From Paragonimus skrjabini miyazakii (Eukaryota; Platyhelminthes; Trematoda; Plagiorchiida; Troglotrematidae): a DNA stretch of 64,000 nt. Below are positions 1 through 12,668 of the stretch, piece after piece. Position numbers and translations under genes: made by a program. The DNA lies in assembly GCA_014338405.1 (NCBI GenBank), contig JTDE01000241.1, positions 79,953-143,952 of the forward strand, in the 5' to 3' direction. Each line of letters begins with the position of its first letter. Position 1 is the stretch's first letter. The notes under the pieces were generated by a model. It was given only the letters and a program-made list of their open reading frames with translations. It was not told where the DNA came from and did no database searches.

Positions 1-3000
1 GCATTTTTGTACAACATGAAAATTTCGAATATAATTCAAACCAACGAATTACTCTGAAATTACCTAGGGTGCGAGTATTTGGTTGACTGAAGTTAAAAAC
101 CGTTTCATGGGTCTATTTTCAACCCTCTGTAATGGGAAACTGGTGTCACTACGAAACCGGTCGACTGTTTTATAAAAATCATCAGAGCAGGAAAAAACTA
201 TGTTGATCGATAAATTGACTTTTAAGAATAATTCTGATCACTTGCAAACGTCACATGAACTCCAGGTTGTAAAAACTTGACAGAAATTTCAAAATCGTTT
301 CAGTCGTTTACCCCTTAAGATTACAGTCAGTTTCAGGATAACAGGATTGATTACTCGAGAATACTTGCATACCAGCCTAACCAATTACATCTGATTAATG
401 TTACTTCAATAATTGCAGTCTGAGTTACCAATCATACAGCAATATTTTGAATGAATTTTTGGTACCTACTGTTTCAATCCGTCTCTTCTGATACAGCATC
501 TAACGAAAGCACATCAGATATTTCTTCAAAAATTTCTCAATACGTTTACGTGTCCTCTTACGTAAGGTCATAATTTGTCGCTATCAATAGAAAAATTTCA
601 CTTAGAATGGTTTTCAAAATTAGTTTCAACGTTAAATGATAGTGGATTAGTTGGAATTATTTTGAGACCACAGGGAAATCGTTGTTCAAGACAAACATAT
701 AAATAACTAATAAAAACTATTATTAGTGATGTTTATTTCCGATCCCGAAGTAACCCTAAACCATGGGAACTACAGTTGATGCTTAGAAAGTGTTCGCCAT
801 ACACAACTAGAGAATACACGTTATAATTTGTACAAGACGGTACCTATAGTCTACCAAAGAAGTTTTCCCAAAAAGTACGGTACTGCGTCTCATGCTAATG
901 CTCTTTAAAACCACTTACCTGTTGAGATACTTAAGTGTTGTGTAAACGGGGTTATATCAAAGGATGGTTTACTGGTTTTACTAAACGTCACTCACCGGAA
1001 CTGAGAAATGAAGGGCCATCAACAGATTTTTAAGAAAGATTACCGAGGTCGAATCAATTAGCGAGTATTGATCGTGGATTTTGTAATAACTGGTCCCGCA
1101 TGTATTTTAGAACATGTGGAAATAATTAGATTAGAGTTCATTAGCACAAATCAGCTGTTAATTGCCGAGGCTGTCGTTAGTGGACAATTCAAGTAGGCTG
1201 CCAACAGAAAAGGTGGTATCGGTATCTCCGATGCATGGCGGTCGACCTGTACTCAATCAAGCCGACATATTCTGGCGACTGAAGTAACTCTTCCCTTTAG
1301 CGAACCAAACGATCTTTTCAAAGAACACAACTGTTTCTTCTTACGTTAGCAACAATAATATCTGGCTGACTGTATTGCTAATGGACTGAATATAGCTTTG
1401 TCCTCTGTCACTGTACACTTTAATTGTGACCTGTTTCCGCATCTGTTTGCGTTTTGCGCCCTCACACTCTCTTAAACTTGAGTCTAATTCACCCAATCTG
1501 CATGTCTGTTTATCAGGGGCAATACAAAATCTGCCGATCGATGGCGTTCACTGACTGTGCATATATTTATTCTGAACTTAGAACTTCAAGATATGAATGA
1601 CCTGGGCAAATTGCAAAAAACGGCATAAGCCATCTCGCGTGTTTCGATGGGTGTTGAACGAAATCAGATTGTTTCTTACCTGCGTAACAAGTCAAACCGT
1701 AGATGCGCTGCTGCGGTAACTGTGCATTGTCGTAAACAAGTATTGGCTTACTAGGGTTTGGTGATGCGTCCTAAATGGAGACAAACTAGGTGAAATGAAC
1801 CATCGCTGTCGAATATTGTCCAACATACAATATAACCCAATTTTCAAAACCAACCACAAAATGGTTACATAACTCGTTGGCTGCTCTTTGTCAGGAATGA
1901 ATCTGGCTGACCTACAAAGCGTGAATATTCGTTTTTGATCAGTACTATTTTGACAGATTTTGCGATATTGCTTATGACATGAAAATTTTTTTGTAGACTC
2001 AACAATGTCTGATTCCACCCACAATCCAACACTTTTCCGATTCAAGGAAAAGTGGCTTCATGACTGACCTTAGTCATTCTGATTGACGTTGATCATGACC
2101 GCCTCACCTCTGTTCGAAACTTTTGATATATCGGTAAATTGTCAAGAAGGTGATAGGATGCTAACTCGTAATACATATACCATAATGACCCGACTGAAAC
2201 ACTGTTGGTTTTCCCCCGTTTTCTCAAATCAGGCAGTATAAGAAATAATGGCATCTCCGCAAACCAGCTTTGCTGCCAAGCTTAACGATCCGCAAATAAT
2301 ATTACTGTTAGAGTCTGAGCCTTACCAGAGGACCTCTCATGTCTATTGGTCCGCTTATAACTGTTAGACCCTTGTAAATGGCAAGTTTTAAATACCTCGT
2401 CCCCACTGACTGAGAACCTGCAGCCGATACATCATGTGTTCATTTCCGGATAATTTTTTCACGTTAAGCTTTCTTTTTTTTCTTTAGTACTGTATCAGAT
2501 ACTTGATTGGGAACATCATAGGGTTGCAGAAATCGTTCGAAAATGAGAAAAACCACAAACAATCGTGATCCAAGGTCTAGCAAATCGAATACTCTACTTA
2601 GAAAACGAGAGCAAAGTGGTAGCATGAGGCGGATTTTTTAACCCTTTCGTTCACAGAACACTGACTATATTACAATACGGCTTGTGAGTAGAGAAGGAGT
2701 CATTAATTTATGAAACTGAATGGAACATAAGAACGCATTAACACAGTCAGTACGTAGATACTAATAGTTACTTGCAAGTCCAACAGTGACAACGTTCTCA
2801 ACAGTATGAGTTCTGAAACAGCAATATTGTATTCCTGTCATCAAATATGTAGTGCTCAATCAAATGGAGGTACCCGGGTATAGTGTCATTTTGAAGCAGG
2901 TCTTGCGGCAATCGATCGGACATGCAACAGAAAGTGAAAAACCATGAGCCAAAAGCCCACTAAGGTATGACTGTAAATTATACAATTATGCATATCACGG

Positions 3001-6000
3001 AGAGAAGACGGAGCTTTATAAAAGTTTTTCCTGAATACTCTAAGAAGAACACCCTCACCTCACCCACCCAGACTTGGCCTGTTTACTAAGTTTGTTTGAG
3101 GGCATATTTCAACACAAAGAAATCCGATAGTCTTTACTCAAAGATTGAATCCTCTGGTTACATTTCGGCCAACCCATGTTGTCAAAACCTTTATCAAAAG
3201 TGGTTTCCGTGATAAGCGAATGCTCCCTCAAAAATTAACTTCATGCTATAGTTTACAATGATACATTTGAATATAGCTTGAGAACAAGTTCATTCTTACC
3301 ATATTTATTATTGAATGATATCTTGCGCGTAGTTTCCAGTACAATCCCTAAAACCTGAGGTTACAAAAATGAGATCATTGGTAACAATTTAAACTGAAGA
3401 TTTCAGAGGGAGGTATATGTCTATACTATTCGTTAGTGGTTATTTTTGTTATCATAATCTTTATCAACTCTATTATTATTACTATTGCAATGTGAAAATA
3501 TTAGACGAGTTGTACATCAAAATCTGAACAAAGTAGCCACGGTGTAAGGTAACTTCTGTGTTACGCAAACACTCGTAAATATCTGGGTATGATTCAACTG
3601 CGGATAGCTTACCAGGATATAACAAGTATTTGCGCAGGCGCTTGGCTTGTGTGAACACATGTAATTAACTTGTATATTAACCACACATTTTCTCATTTAA
3701 GCAGGGGTGTATGTCAAAATTCACCACTTCAGCTGCCACTCTGTCATATCATTATTGTTGACCTGGCGACTGATTGATATTCTGCAAACGGTTTGGAATC
3801 TAGTGACTGAAAGGTGTTGATGCATTCAATGTGGGACTGGAATCTTGGTACTGGTCAAGGTTGACACAGCATGAACGTCAATTCAGCCCTCTACACGTCA
3901 GGTGTAACAACACACCGGTCGCAAATGTGAAATGGTTTTAAACTTTGCTCCCACAACTGTTAGTTTCTAGGGAACTTTCGTTCAAAAATCTGATGGTCTG
4001 TGATTTCGGATATCTGGCGTCAACACGAAACTCACTATTCAGTTTCCGTTTACACTGAATAATGTTCTAGTGCTGAATTTTTCCGCCAAACGTTGTTTTA
4101 AATTGGCCTGTTCACAGTACAAGTAGAAAACTGTGAAGGTTCACATGGTGACTATTCTAAATTCATTTTTTTTATAAGTTGACTGACATACTGATCCCTC
4201 AATTCTTCAAGCAATGAGCTTTTGGAAGACAGTAGGTTAATCATCGATGTATCCTTCGGAGTTCAGTTTATTATTGAGCTAACGCTGGGTTGACTATCCA
4301 TTCAAACCATCCTTTAGTGTAGTATGTGATGTAAGCGCACATGATATCGCAACGAATACAACACATGTAAAGGACTTGTTCCAATTAAAGTACAGCTGGC
4401 ACTGACCATCTGTTTTGCAGTGTTTATTCTGGGAGTAGTCTACATCACCAGGCGACATCTCTGACAATATATCAAGATCTCCGTGGGCAAAAATATATAT
4501 ATATTCTTTGCTCAGTGACCGTATATGAGGTAGTTTCTCCCACTACTTCATAACCTGAGTCTGCGTCAAACAGTTTGATGTGGCGTAGGTAGATCGCCGT
4601 TTGTTGACTCAATTTTCATGAGCTCCTCGATTAAACTGGCATGCTGTGTTCCTCAGTGTGAACCTTGTTAGACTATTGAACTAGCCGAACATATCGTGCA
4701 GAGTCTCCGAAAGTTGTGGCTGCTGAAGTGGGAGCAGCCATACATCTGACGACATTCTGGAATCTCGTTTAATCCACTTAAATTAAAGCATTATCCGATT
4801 CACGATATGTAGCAACAAATTTCGGAAAGGCGACATCTCATCGTCTGAATCTTGTCGGCTGCTTACCGAGAATCAGTTTTCCTGAACACTTAATTACACA
4901 TAGTCACAACTTTTAATTGCATTTCGAAAAGCAGTGTCAACACTACATCTATTGTGGCATGTCGTTTCTGGAGGTTTATATTTCCATTCAGAATTCTACT
5001 TTTGTAATCGGTGTCAAAACCTAACTATCTAACAAATGATAGCCCATCCAAAATAAACTTTTCTCCATAAGAGATTCTGCCAGCTAAGTAAAATAGATAA
5101 GATTATTGCTAACATATCTTGTTTTATGACTTAATAATTCCTCAGACTTGTGGTTAACCTCTCACTTTCAGGCAAAAAACTCATTCTCTTCATTCAAGGC
5201 TCTTCGGGGACAACACCTCTCCCCCAACTGAGGTGACAGTCAACCTTGTCAAAAATAGATGCAGTTTTCACAACGTATTTACCCATTCATGTTTAAAGAG
5301 TTGCTGAATAGGCTGATTCGGGTCAATTTCAAGCACCGCGTGTAACAGTTTCATGTTTCACAAGACCTGTTATACGTGGTCAGTGGTACGACTCACTCTG
5401 CAAGATTCTTTATAGTTTTAAGTGGAATCCGTTATAACTCGACCTGTTACGTTTCTCAGGATCCGTGCTAATGACAGACTCTGAAATGACACCATCTCCA
5501 CAGGCAGTTTCATTCTTATTTATGCAACCTCTCTACCAGTCAACTATCTTACAAGATTTGACCACAAACCACCGGGTTTTCTACTTATTCCTTGTTCGAC
5601 GTTTTACCAGCACCTATGTAGACAAACGTTTTGAGTGAAGCGAGGTCACGTAGGATTTCCTACATAAGGGTGTCAACGAGCGCTGGAGAACGGAATGATC
5701 CTACCAGCCGTTTTTATGTATTTGATCTACGCAGTTTATGCTTTGGACTAATTCGAATCCAAATACAGCAAGTCCAGCGACGTCGGCAGACCCAGTTTAT
5801 CGAACCGACCCTCTGTCATTGGCAAAGGAAAAGCGCCGTTCCGACCACCCACAAGTAATGGTTTGAGGTCTGTGCAAGATCAATAGCTGCTGTCCTTTTT
5901 CCTAACTGAAACTATTGTTAATGTCTATAGAAAGTCGGTGAGTTGAATGACACTGTTTCTAATATATCATCAAATATTTTTCACCCCTTTTTTCGCTAGG

Positions 6001-6455
6001 TTGCTAGGTTTATTTTAACGTCACACACAAAGACCTGAAGTCGACAATATCAGTGGCATGATTCAGACAGTTAACCTGGCACACATTCTCAGCACTTTGA
6101 ACAAGAGCTTCTGAATAATGTCTCAAGAAAGTATTCAGTCGATTTAAAACTCATCCATTTTCAATGCTGTTCAATGGTTTTGCTAGATCATCCATCTGGA
6201 TACCAGTGGCACAAAAAGTTGCAGGAGATTACAGCGCTTGACCACAGTAATGACGTATTAGCACAATGATGGTCAGATGCCTAACAAGTCAATACTTCTT
6301 AAAAGCATTCTGGCTGAAAAACTCAAATTTTTGTGGTCCAGTCTTTCACACTTAAGGTATGCCACATCCTTACTTAACAAATATAGTTAGCGCTTTCGAT
6401 AGACATAGTTTTTTGTCACCAACGGTAAAAAAGTATACTTCTTTAACCGTTTAAT
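1..6455. other. Upstream intergenic DNA, no gene recognised
   Basis: AT-rich DNA with stops in all frames. The longest open frame (1692-2045, minus, 117 codons) has no recognisable motif, no splice-site logic and no convincing similarity, and open frames of that size are expected by chance in a window this long. Only minor simple-sequence runs are visible, such as a short TA run near 4492 and a T/C-rich run near 2468. I see no exon, RNA gene or intact transposon. Confidence 0.6.
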
Positions 6456-6460
6456 ACTAC

Positions 6461-6942
6461 TGTCGGGGAAGGTGCCAGTTCCCCGAAAACTTTGTGTGAC
6501 CACAAGTAAAAGAGTTCACTTGTGAGTGACCTTTACCTTTGTCACGGTTGTGCACGGCTCCGGTCTTCACAATCGACCTACGCCGTCGTGACAACTGTTG
6601 TTGTCATCCCGACTACACGCCTAGACAACACTGTCCAGGCTTTTGTCTGGTCCATTCCATTTGACCTTGCTTACTGCTAGTCCCATACCCTATAAATACG
6701 AACGGGTCTATGACCATCTTGTCTTCGGGCTGAGCGACATAAAGAAGCTCCGTTCGAAGACCAGTCTTCTTCTCTGTGTTCAAGCGGTAGCCTTGGATGG
6801 ATAGACTGGATGGGAAGAGACAAATTGACCGCATATAGTCCGTACTCGTTGTACATTACCACTATTCGTCGTGCTATTATCCGCCGTCTCATTGATCGTC
6901 ATTCCTTTTACATGCTCATAGGCCGTATAACAAGTTACAACA
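6461..6942 (+). mobile_element. Solo LTR of an LTR retrotransposon with 5-bp target duplication
   Basis: A 482-bp block, visibly richer in GC than its surroundings, begins TGTCGGGG and ends TTACAACA, giving the TG...CA (TGT...ACA) ends expected of a retroviral-type LTR. It is flanked by the perfect direct repeat ACTAC at 6456-6460 and 6943-6947, the size of target duplication that Ty3/gypsy or BEL elements make. A TATA-like TATAAATA lies at 6691-6698, inside the LTR and in + orientation, where an LTR promoter would sit. No gag, pol or second LTR is present, so this is inferred to be a solo LTR left by LTR-LTR recombination. The small open frames on its minus strand (6613-7022) are not genes. 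The family (gypsy versus BEL/Pao) cannot be decided from the LTR alone. Confidence 0.75.
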
Positions 6943-6947
6943 ACTAC

Positions 6948-8022
6948 TGACCGAGCTAAGAGCGCTACGTTTCCAGAAGTGATCAAACGATGAAGAAAGA
7001 CACTCGCAATCTTCACTTTCAATTTTAGTGACAGTTCTTCAAGTTGTCAACATGCGACTGTATACAACGAAGTACTTTGACTATGGAGGTCATTCAGTCT
7101 TCTACAATGTTTAATTGCTGTCCTTCGTTTCTGGTGATCGAATGTTTTCTTGTCTATCGCTGTTTTTTCCAGCAATACAGAATAAAACTGGCGAGCATTA
7201 TAAGATGAAGCGGGCCATATTAGTTGCTCCGGCCGGCGTCTAAATTCGTATTCTGTATTAATTGCTAGCCTGTTCATGGAGGTTTATTTTACGGTTGGTT
7301 AGACATGTTTGATCATTTCCGCTGCTTGGTAACGCTACACCCAACTATCCAGGTATGTGCATTTGATACTTATGTTTAATCTCAGTGTGGTTATCCCCTC
7401 AGCCAGCTGATCCACCACATCCTTAGTTCTGCCTTCTTTAGTTTTGTCAATCAAGCGTTGTCCACATGAACTGAAGAACCTGCGACAGTTTGACAGATCC
7501 CCCTAAATGACTTTTATAATCTTTTCTGCGTTTCAAAACCATGCCTCAGACAAGTCAGCTATACACCCGTCAGTCGTAAGCATTTGCCGTAACTGTCTGT
7601 TATATGGCCCAATAAGTGTGTTAGCTTCCAGTGTTCATTAGTTAATTTTTGGGTCACTTTCCGAATGGTCAAACAAAGACCGTTATTCATTCTTTGAGCC
7701 AAGTGGGTCGTTAAACTTTTTCACTAATTTGTCACCAGCTTATACAAATTGGCATATTACTACTGTACCTGTTTCTCAATGTTCGGGGCCGAAGGTCATG
7801 GGTCACAACTAGTACTTCTGACCTACCTAGTCACGTTCGAGGTCGTCTTCTGTGATTATACACATTTTGAGGTGGTATTGGTCATTATACGTGTGCGCGC
7901 TTGAATAAAACACGCGGTTTAACGTGGAATAACAAGTGACCAAAGCATAAATGTCTCAATAACCACGTCCGAACTGGTTTAATTTACACTCATTTCGTAC
8001 TAACACAAACCACATTTCGCTA
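6948..8022. other. 5' flank of the P5CS gene
   Basis: Region between the solo LTR and the P5CS start codon. It should contain the promoter and 5' untranslated region, but no TATA box, initiator or CpG-rich promoter can be named with confidence. The last 150 bases contain GCGCGC and ACGCGG motifs. A non-coding first exon upstream cannot be excluded. Confidence 0.4.
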
Positions 8023-8286
8023 ATGTTCAGTGCTCGAAATACACTCGTAAATCAGTTGCACAGTCGCAAAGCGGCTGGAATTTTATCTCAATTGCGGCTG
8101 AGCATGTATTCAACCGGTGACGTCAGAGACTCTTCCAAATTAATTCGAGATCGGGCAAATTTGAAAGATGCTCATCGCATAGTGGTCAAATTGGGCAGCA
8201 CAGTAGTTACTAAAGCGGATCGGAGTGGACTTGCTTTAGGAAGGTTGGCAACAGTTGTGGAACAAATGTTAGACCTATGTCATGAA
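8023..8286 (+). CDS. ALDH18A1: P5CS exon 1: mitochondrial presequence and start of glutamate kinase domain
   Basis: Eighty-eight codons from the ATG at 8023 to a consensus donor (GAA|GTAAGT). The first 30 or so residues carry scattered Arg, Lys, His and Ser with no acidic residue, as expected for a mitochondrial targeting peptide, matching the known mitochondrial location of animal P5CS. From about residue 44 the frame matches the kinase: RDRANLKDAHRIVVKLGST holds the first nucleotide-binding strand (VVKLGS), followed by GLALGRLATVVEQ, as in the human protein. The ATG is the first in the matching frame next to the homologous region, and the downstream Met at residue 28 is less likely. The exon ends in phase 0. 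Confidence 0.93.
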
Positions 8287-11200
8287 GTAAGTCGCACTAA
8301 CCCGAAGAGTGCACATCAAAGGAGGTTATTTTAATCAAATGTCCTACTAACGTATTCTTAATGGTTAGCACTTGAAGTGCATATGGCTAAAAATTACGGT
8401 TACGGATTATCAGAAGCACTAAGAGGTATGTTGGCATAGAAACTCTTCAAGCTAATAAACGTGACTTATCGCACAACAGCGTATACCTTGATGGCAACTA
8501 AACCAATAAATATAATGTTTGCTGACAAACACTGTCTTAGAGCTCCTGAAAGCCAAAATGCTGCTTTTTGATTGAAATGAACCCTGGGAGGTCAGATAGA
8601 AAGGTTAGGAAATTGACTGAACTAATGAGTCTTACTAAAACTGACTTTCTGATCACTCTACCACTTAGGTTGTAATCAATTCAGAGCTACGAAGTTGCTT
8701 TTTTGTAGTCATGGAAGAGAGAGAAATCTCAATTCAAAATTATGAAGTTTGCTTCAGGGGAACTGCCTCAGGTAGCAGTGCCTACCTTGCCATCTGGTCG
8801 GACACTTGGCAGTTTTAAAGTCCATTTCATCACTAAATTACCGTTTTCTATTGGGTGAACTTAAGAAGCCGTTTGACAGCTGCGGTTTACACAACATTAC
8901 TTAATAACCGTAATAATGTTAGATGTTGAGTATTTTGTTGATTTTGAATGAACAACAAAAGCGTGATCACTAAATTATCATTCAATTCTAATGAACTTGT
9001 GCAGAATGTTTTATGTCACGTTAACCGCAGTTTAGCCAGTTCAGCACCTCACTTTATGCTAAAGTTTGATTGTACTGATAACGACATGACTAATAAGCTT
9101 TCTGTTGTAACACTAGCTTAGTATTAATTGATTAACGTTTTACATTTCACAAAAAGAATTTCTGGGTAAAACTAAAATCGGCGATGTCCCTCATCAGACA
9201 TACTGTAGCGAATTGCGTCCAATAAAGCATAAACTTTATTGTCCAACCCGCTAGTTACTATGCTACGCGCACGCTCGCGATTTTGAATCAAAATTTCAGT
9301 CCACAACACCCCCCTCCCCCCACCGGTTCTCGCTCACACGCCGCGTGCACTTCTGCCCGGTTTATGTGTGTGACCGGCGCCTTCCATCCAGGGATTTTCC
9401 GCCTGCCAATTTTCGTCGGTTGTTCCGATTTTGTTGAGTGATGGCTCGTCCGGTCACTTATGTTGTCTTCCATCTATCTACTGTGGGCTTCGACCGTGTC
9501 GAGATATTCCTCTGTGTTGCAACAATCGCGCCTCCGATTTGGTCGTCCATCCTATTTTGTCTGCCACGCCTCGCCCGTTGGTCCGATCCAATCGAGCGAC
9601 GACTCGTCCGATCGCCCCTGTTGTCCGCCATCCGTTCATTGTGGGTTTTTGGACGCAGCTGTCCCCTGCGCTGTCTTCCGCACCTTTTACCTGACAGTCC
9701 ACCGCAATATTACTGAAAGCGACCAAATGAAACTATCGTTATTACTAAGACGGATATAACCAACGGCATTTTCATACTGAACAGAGCAGAGTATGAAGCG
9801 AAATTAAATGAACATTTATGAGAAGAAACGCGTAGCAAAGAAGCTCGTTTTCTTTTTATGAGAAGGACCGTTTATCAAAGCTGAGGACACAGTTGCAACT
9901 TAGGTTATGGATTGAAATAAAGATCAAGTTTGCGGGCGTTTCCTTATAAAAAGGACAATTTGCAACAAAGAAAGTGGTCTAGCTTATGTCCGAAGTCAAT
10001 AGGTTGCCAAAAACCCTTAAAGCCCATGTATCTGTCAGATATATTGTTGGCGGGATTGGTTTTCGACTGCATGAGCTTGTAAGGTACTTGACAAGAATTT
10101 TATAACCGTTGACCGGAATGTCGGATCGTTCTATCGAGGACCCTCATGACTTTGTACATCGGAATGCATCGATTTCTGTTGAGCACGATGAAAACATCCG
10201 TTGAACTTGATGTCATGCCAATATTTGGCATTACAACCCAGGCAGCAGTACTGGAAACAATCTGACAGTTATCATTGTGCTACACTATCTTGAATGAAGA
10301 GACAAACCTAATTACTGACCAGACTGTAGCTGCCATGTCCGTTCAGTTAGACATCAGTTAATTTGTTTGTAACTCAAAGTTGCACACCTGAAAGCAATGG
10401 CTAGCCAAAGGACCTCCAATATCCCCCTGGGTTAGCAAAGATTAAAGGCGAAGTCAATGAACCAAGTTGAAATCTCACCAAAAGTAGACCCATAGAATGA
10501 GACAGAGACACAAAGCCGTCGTCTATCACAAAGCCACAGACACTTTGTATTCTTAGTTATAAATCCGTCCACCCCAGATCGGTTTGTGGTAACACTGTAG
10601 GCTCGTTGTTCCACAGGGCCTTGCATGTACACATTGATGGTTAACAATAAAATGACTTACATATAGGCATTGTTTACGTTAATAAACAGTTGTTATCGGA
10701 ACAGTTTCTTAAATGAAACTTAAGGCAAGTAGTCAACACATTTTCGAAAGCACCAACAGAATGGAATGCTATTCCATTGGGAGAAGGAATTTCAAAGGCT
10801 ATTTGTCGGGGGTTTGACGAAAGGAAGTATCAAAACGAATTTTAAAATGAAGACGACATTACGTAAAATCTTGAAACATTTTATGGGTCTCTTGCCTGCT
10901 GAAACAAACAGAAGTCGTTCGTAGAGAATAAAATGTCAAAATCAGAGTTTCCATCAACCAACCGAACTTTTCTGCAAGGTTAACTTGTTCTTAACTGATA
11001 AAAATCCCATACCGAAAATAGTCTATCTGGAGGAACATAAGTTTCACGCAGGTGAATTTAGTACCTTAGAGCTCGTACACCGTAGTTGAGAGTTATTCGG
11101 AAGACGCATACGCGTGTTTCCTTTTATGACCAATTACTGGCGTGAACAGCTCAACCTATCTCAAACGTGACTGTCCGTTAAGTACATATCAGCTTGGGCA

Positions 11201-12500
11201 TATAAGGCTCTTTCGTTTAATGTTACCAGTTCATTTATCTATGCTACTTTCTGAGAGACAGTTGATTGTGTATGTTGTTATATTTTCCGTTGATTCTACT
11301 GGAAAACATACTTTGTACAAAGCTGGTGTGACGACGTTAGTTGACTGAGCTGAAAGCAAGTAAACAGTTTTTAGATATGATTCTGACCTCTATTGGGAAA
11401 AAGAGATGAGTAACTGATGAGACATTTGAGGTTCTTTCTTCTAAATATTTCTGGTTCTCATAAAGAAGAATCAATGAGCAGTTAACCACTTTTAGGCATT
11501 TTACTCAATGTAGATCGGAATAGTTCACCATAACCTGCAATGCGCCTCAAGTATAATCAGAATAAACAGCGTTAACAATGTATGCATTTTACGTCCACTG
11601 CAGACAGAACAGAGTTGGCACGTACACTGTTTCTAAGATCCGGGTCGAATCAAATACAAAGGGAGGACTGTGAAAATCGTATTAGTTTCATCCGTGTATA
11701 CCGATATGTTCAGCGAGGTTTACAAAAGCAGAAAACCATTCATTAATACTACATGTCATTCTGCATCCAATTTCCAAGAGTGTCAAAATGGCATTTTACT
11801 TTCAACCAGACTCAAAACAAGTTCACGGTCATAAACTACCGAAATGTTTTTATGAGTCTCTCAATCTACCGTTTGACGTGCAGCTGCTGTTGCGCCTGCG
11901 GTAGCAAAACGGACAGGCGCTTTTCATATTAACTGGCTGGACAGATGTTGCACACTGCAGGGCATCAGCTATTGGTAGGAGAAAGGGTAAACAAAAATTC
12001 AGTACCCACCACTGCAAGATGAAGTGCAGAATCAGGCCAAGTTGTTGATTGAGTCTGCTCGTTTGGCCAGACACTTCGCAAACGACATCACAACCTGTTC
12101 GTGGCTTCTGTAGTGACGCTAATCAGTACATGTTTCTTAGACATGTGTGCGCATAAACTGTTGGTTCAGTCAGTCACTCTTCTTAAGTGAACTGACCCAT
12201 AACGACCACTTCTACTGATGCTGTTGTTCTCATGTTTTGTATACTCAACTGATCGAATCAAGCAGGACTTTTCTGATTACTAGCTTATCTTACGAGCAAA
12301 ATCGTTACCTTGTACGTCCTTCAGTGCTTGAATTAGAATGAATTCCACAATGAGTGTTATTCCTCTTACCAGACGAAGAACGTACCTCAACTAATGTGTA
12401 CTTACGTTATACTTCAACCACAACAATACTAAGAAGGAATTTGTTTTATCATGATGATTGAATTATTAAAGGCCTGACTGTTATTACTTGTGTTTTCCAG
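8287..12500 (+). other. ALDH18A1: P5CS intron 1
   Basis: GTAAGT...CCAG intron of 4,214 bases. Apart from the GC-rich block at 9239-9720 it holds no gene or recognisable transposon. The open frames at 10432-10647, 11142-11348 and 11850-12074 are short and show no motif. Confidence 0.85.
9239..9720. repeat. GC-rich block of unknown origin with internal imperfect duplication
   Basis: This 480-base stretch in intron 1 is clearly richer in C and G than the DNA on either side and contains a C-rich run near 9307-9320. Four overlapping frames stay open through it, which reflects the base composition more than coding. Two halves look related: around 9466-9500 and 9620-9652 both read TTGTC-CATC followed by TGTGGG and a GAC-rich stretch. 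It resembles the leader or LTR region of a retroelement, but I could not find ends or a target duplication. It could also be an old promoter or CpG-type island. Confidence 0.35.
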
Positions 12501-12668
12501 GGTAAACAATGCGTGTTAGTTACCAGCGGCGCAATCGCCCTTGGACATCATCATCTAGGCCGAAACGCACAAGATAGCAGTCGTGGTGCTAGAGCTGCTA
12601 TTGGAATGGCCGAAATGGTTTCACTTTACGGACTCTTATTCGAACAATACAACTTACGTACGGCAGCA
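12501..12668 (+). CDS. ALDH18A1: P5CS exon 2: glutamate kinase, TSGA loop
   Basis: Fifty-six codons between TTTTCCAG and the donor GCA|GTAAGC, phase 0 at both ends. It starts GKQCVLVTSGAIALG, the substrate/phosphate loop conserved from bacterial ProB to animal P5CS. It then continues through a short helix region ending LYGLLFEQYNLRTAA, equivalent to the stretch before the (A)Q[IM]LLT strand. Compared with human P5CS the segment between the TSGA loop and the LY helix is about 25 residues shorter and closer to bacterial length. The expected Gln right after AA is not encoded on either side of the following intron. Confidence 0.92.

Noticed and set aside
1692..2045. 117-codon minus-strand open frame
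   Set aside because: No motif, low-information composition, no splice context; this size is expected by chance in AT-rich DNA over 64 kb and six frames.
4485..4505. TA dinucleotide run, possible microsatellite
   Set aside because: Only a few units; ordinary for AT-rich DNA.
6613..7022. Three overlapping minus-strand frames
   Set aside because: They lie mostly within the solo LTR or run off its end and are composition artefacts.
9288..9759. Several overlapping open frames in the GC-rich block
   Set aside because: Simultaneous openness in multiple frames reflects base composition; no frame has a recognisable domain.
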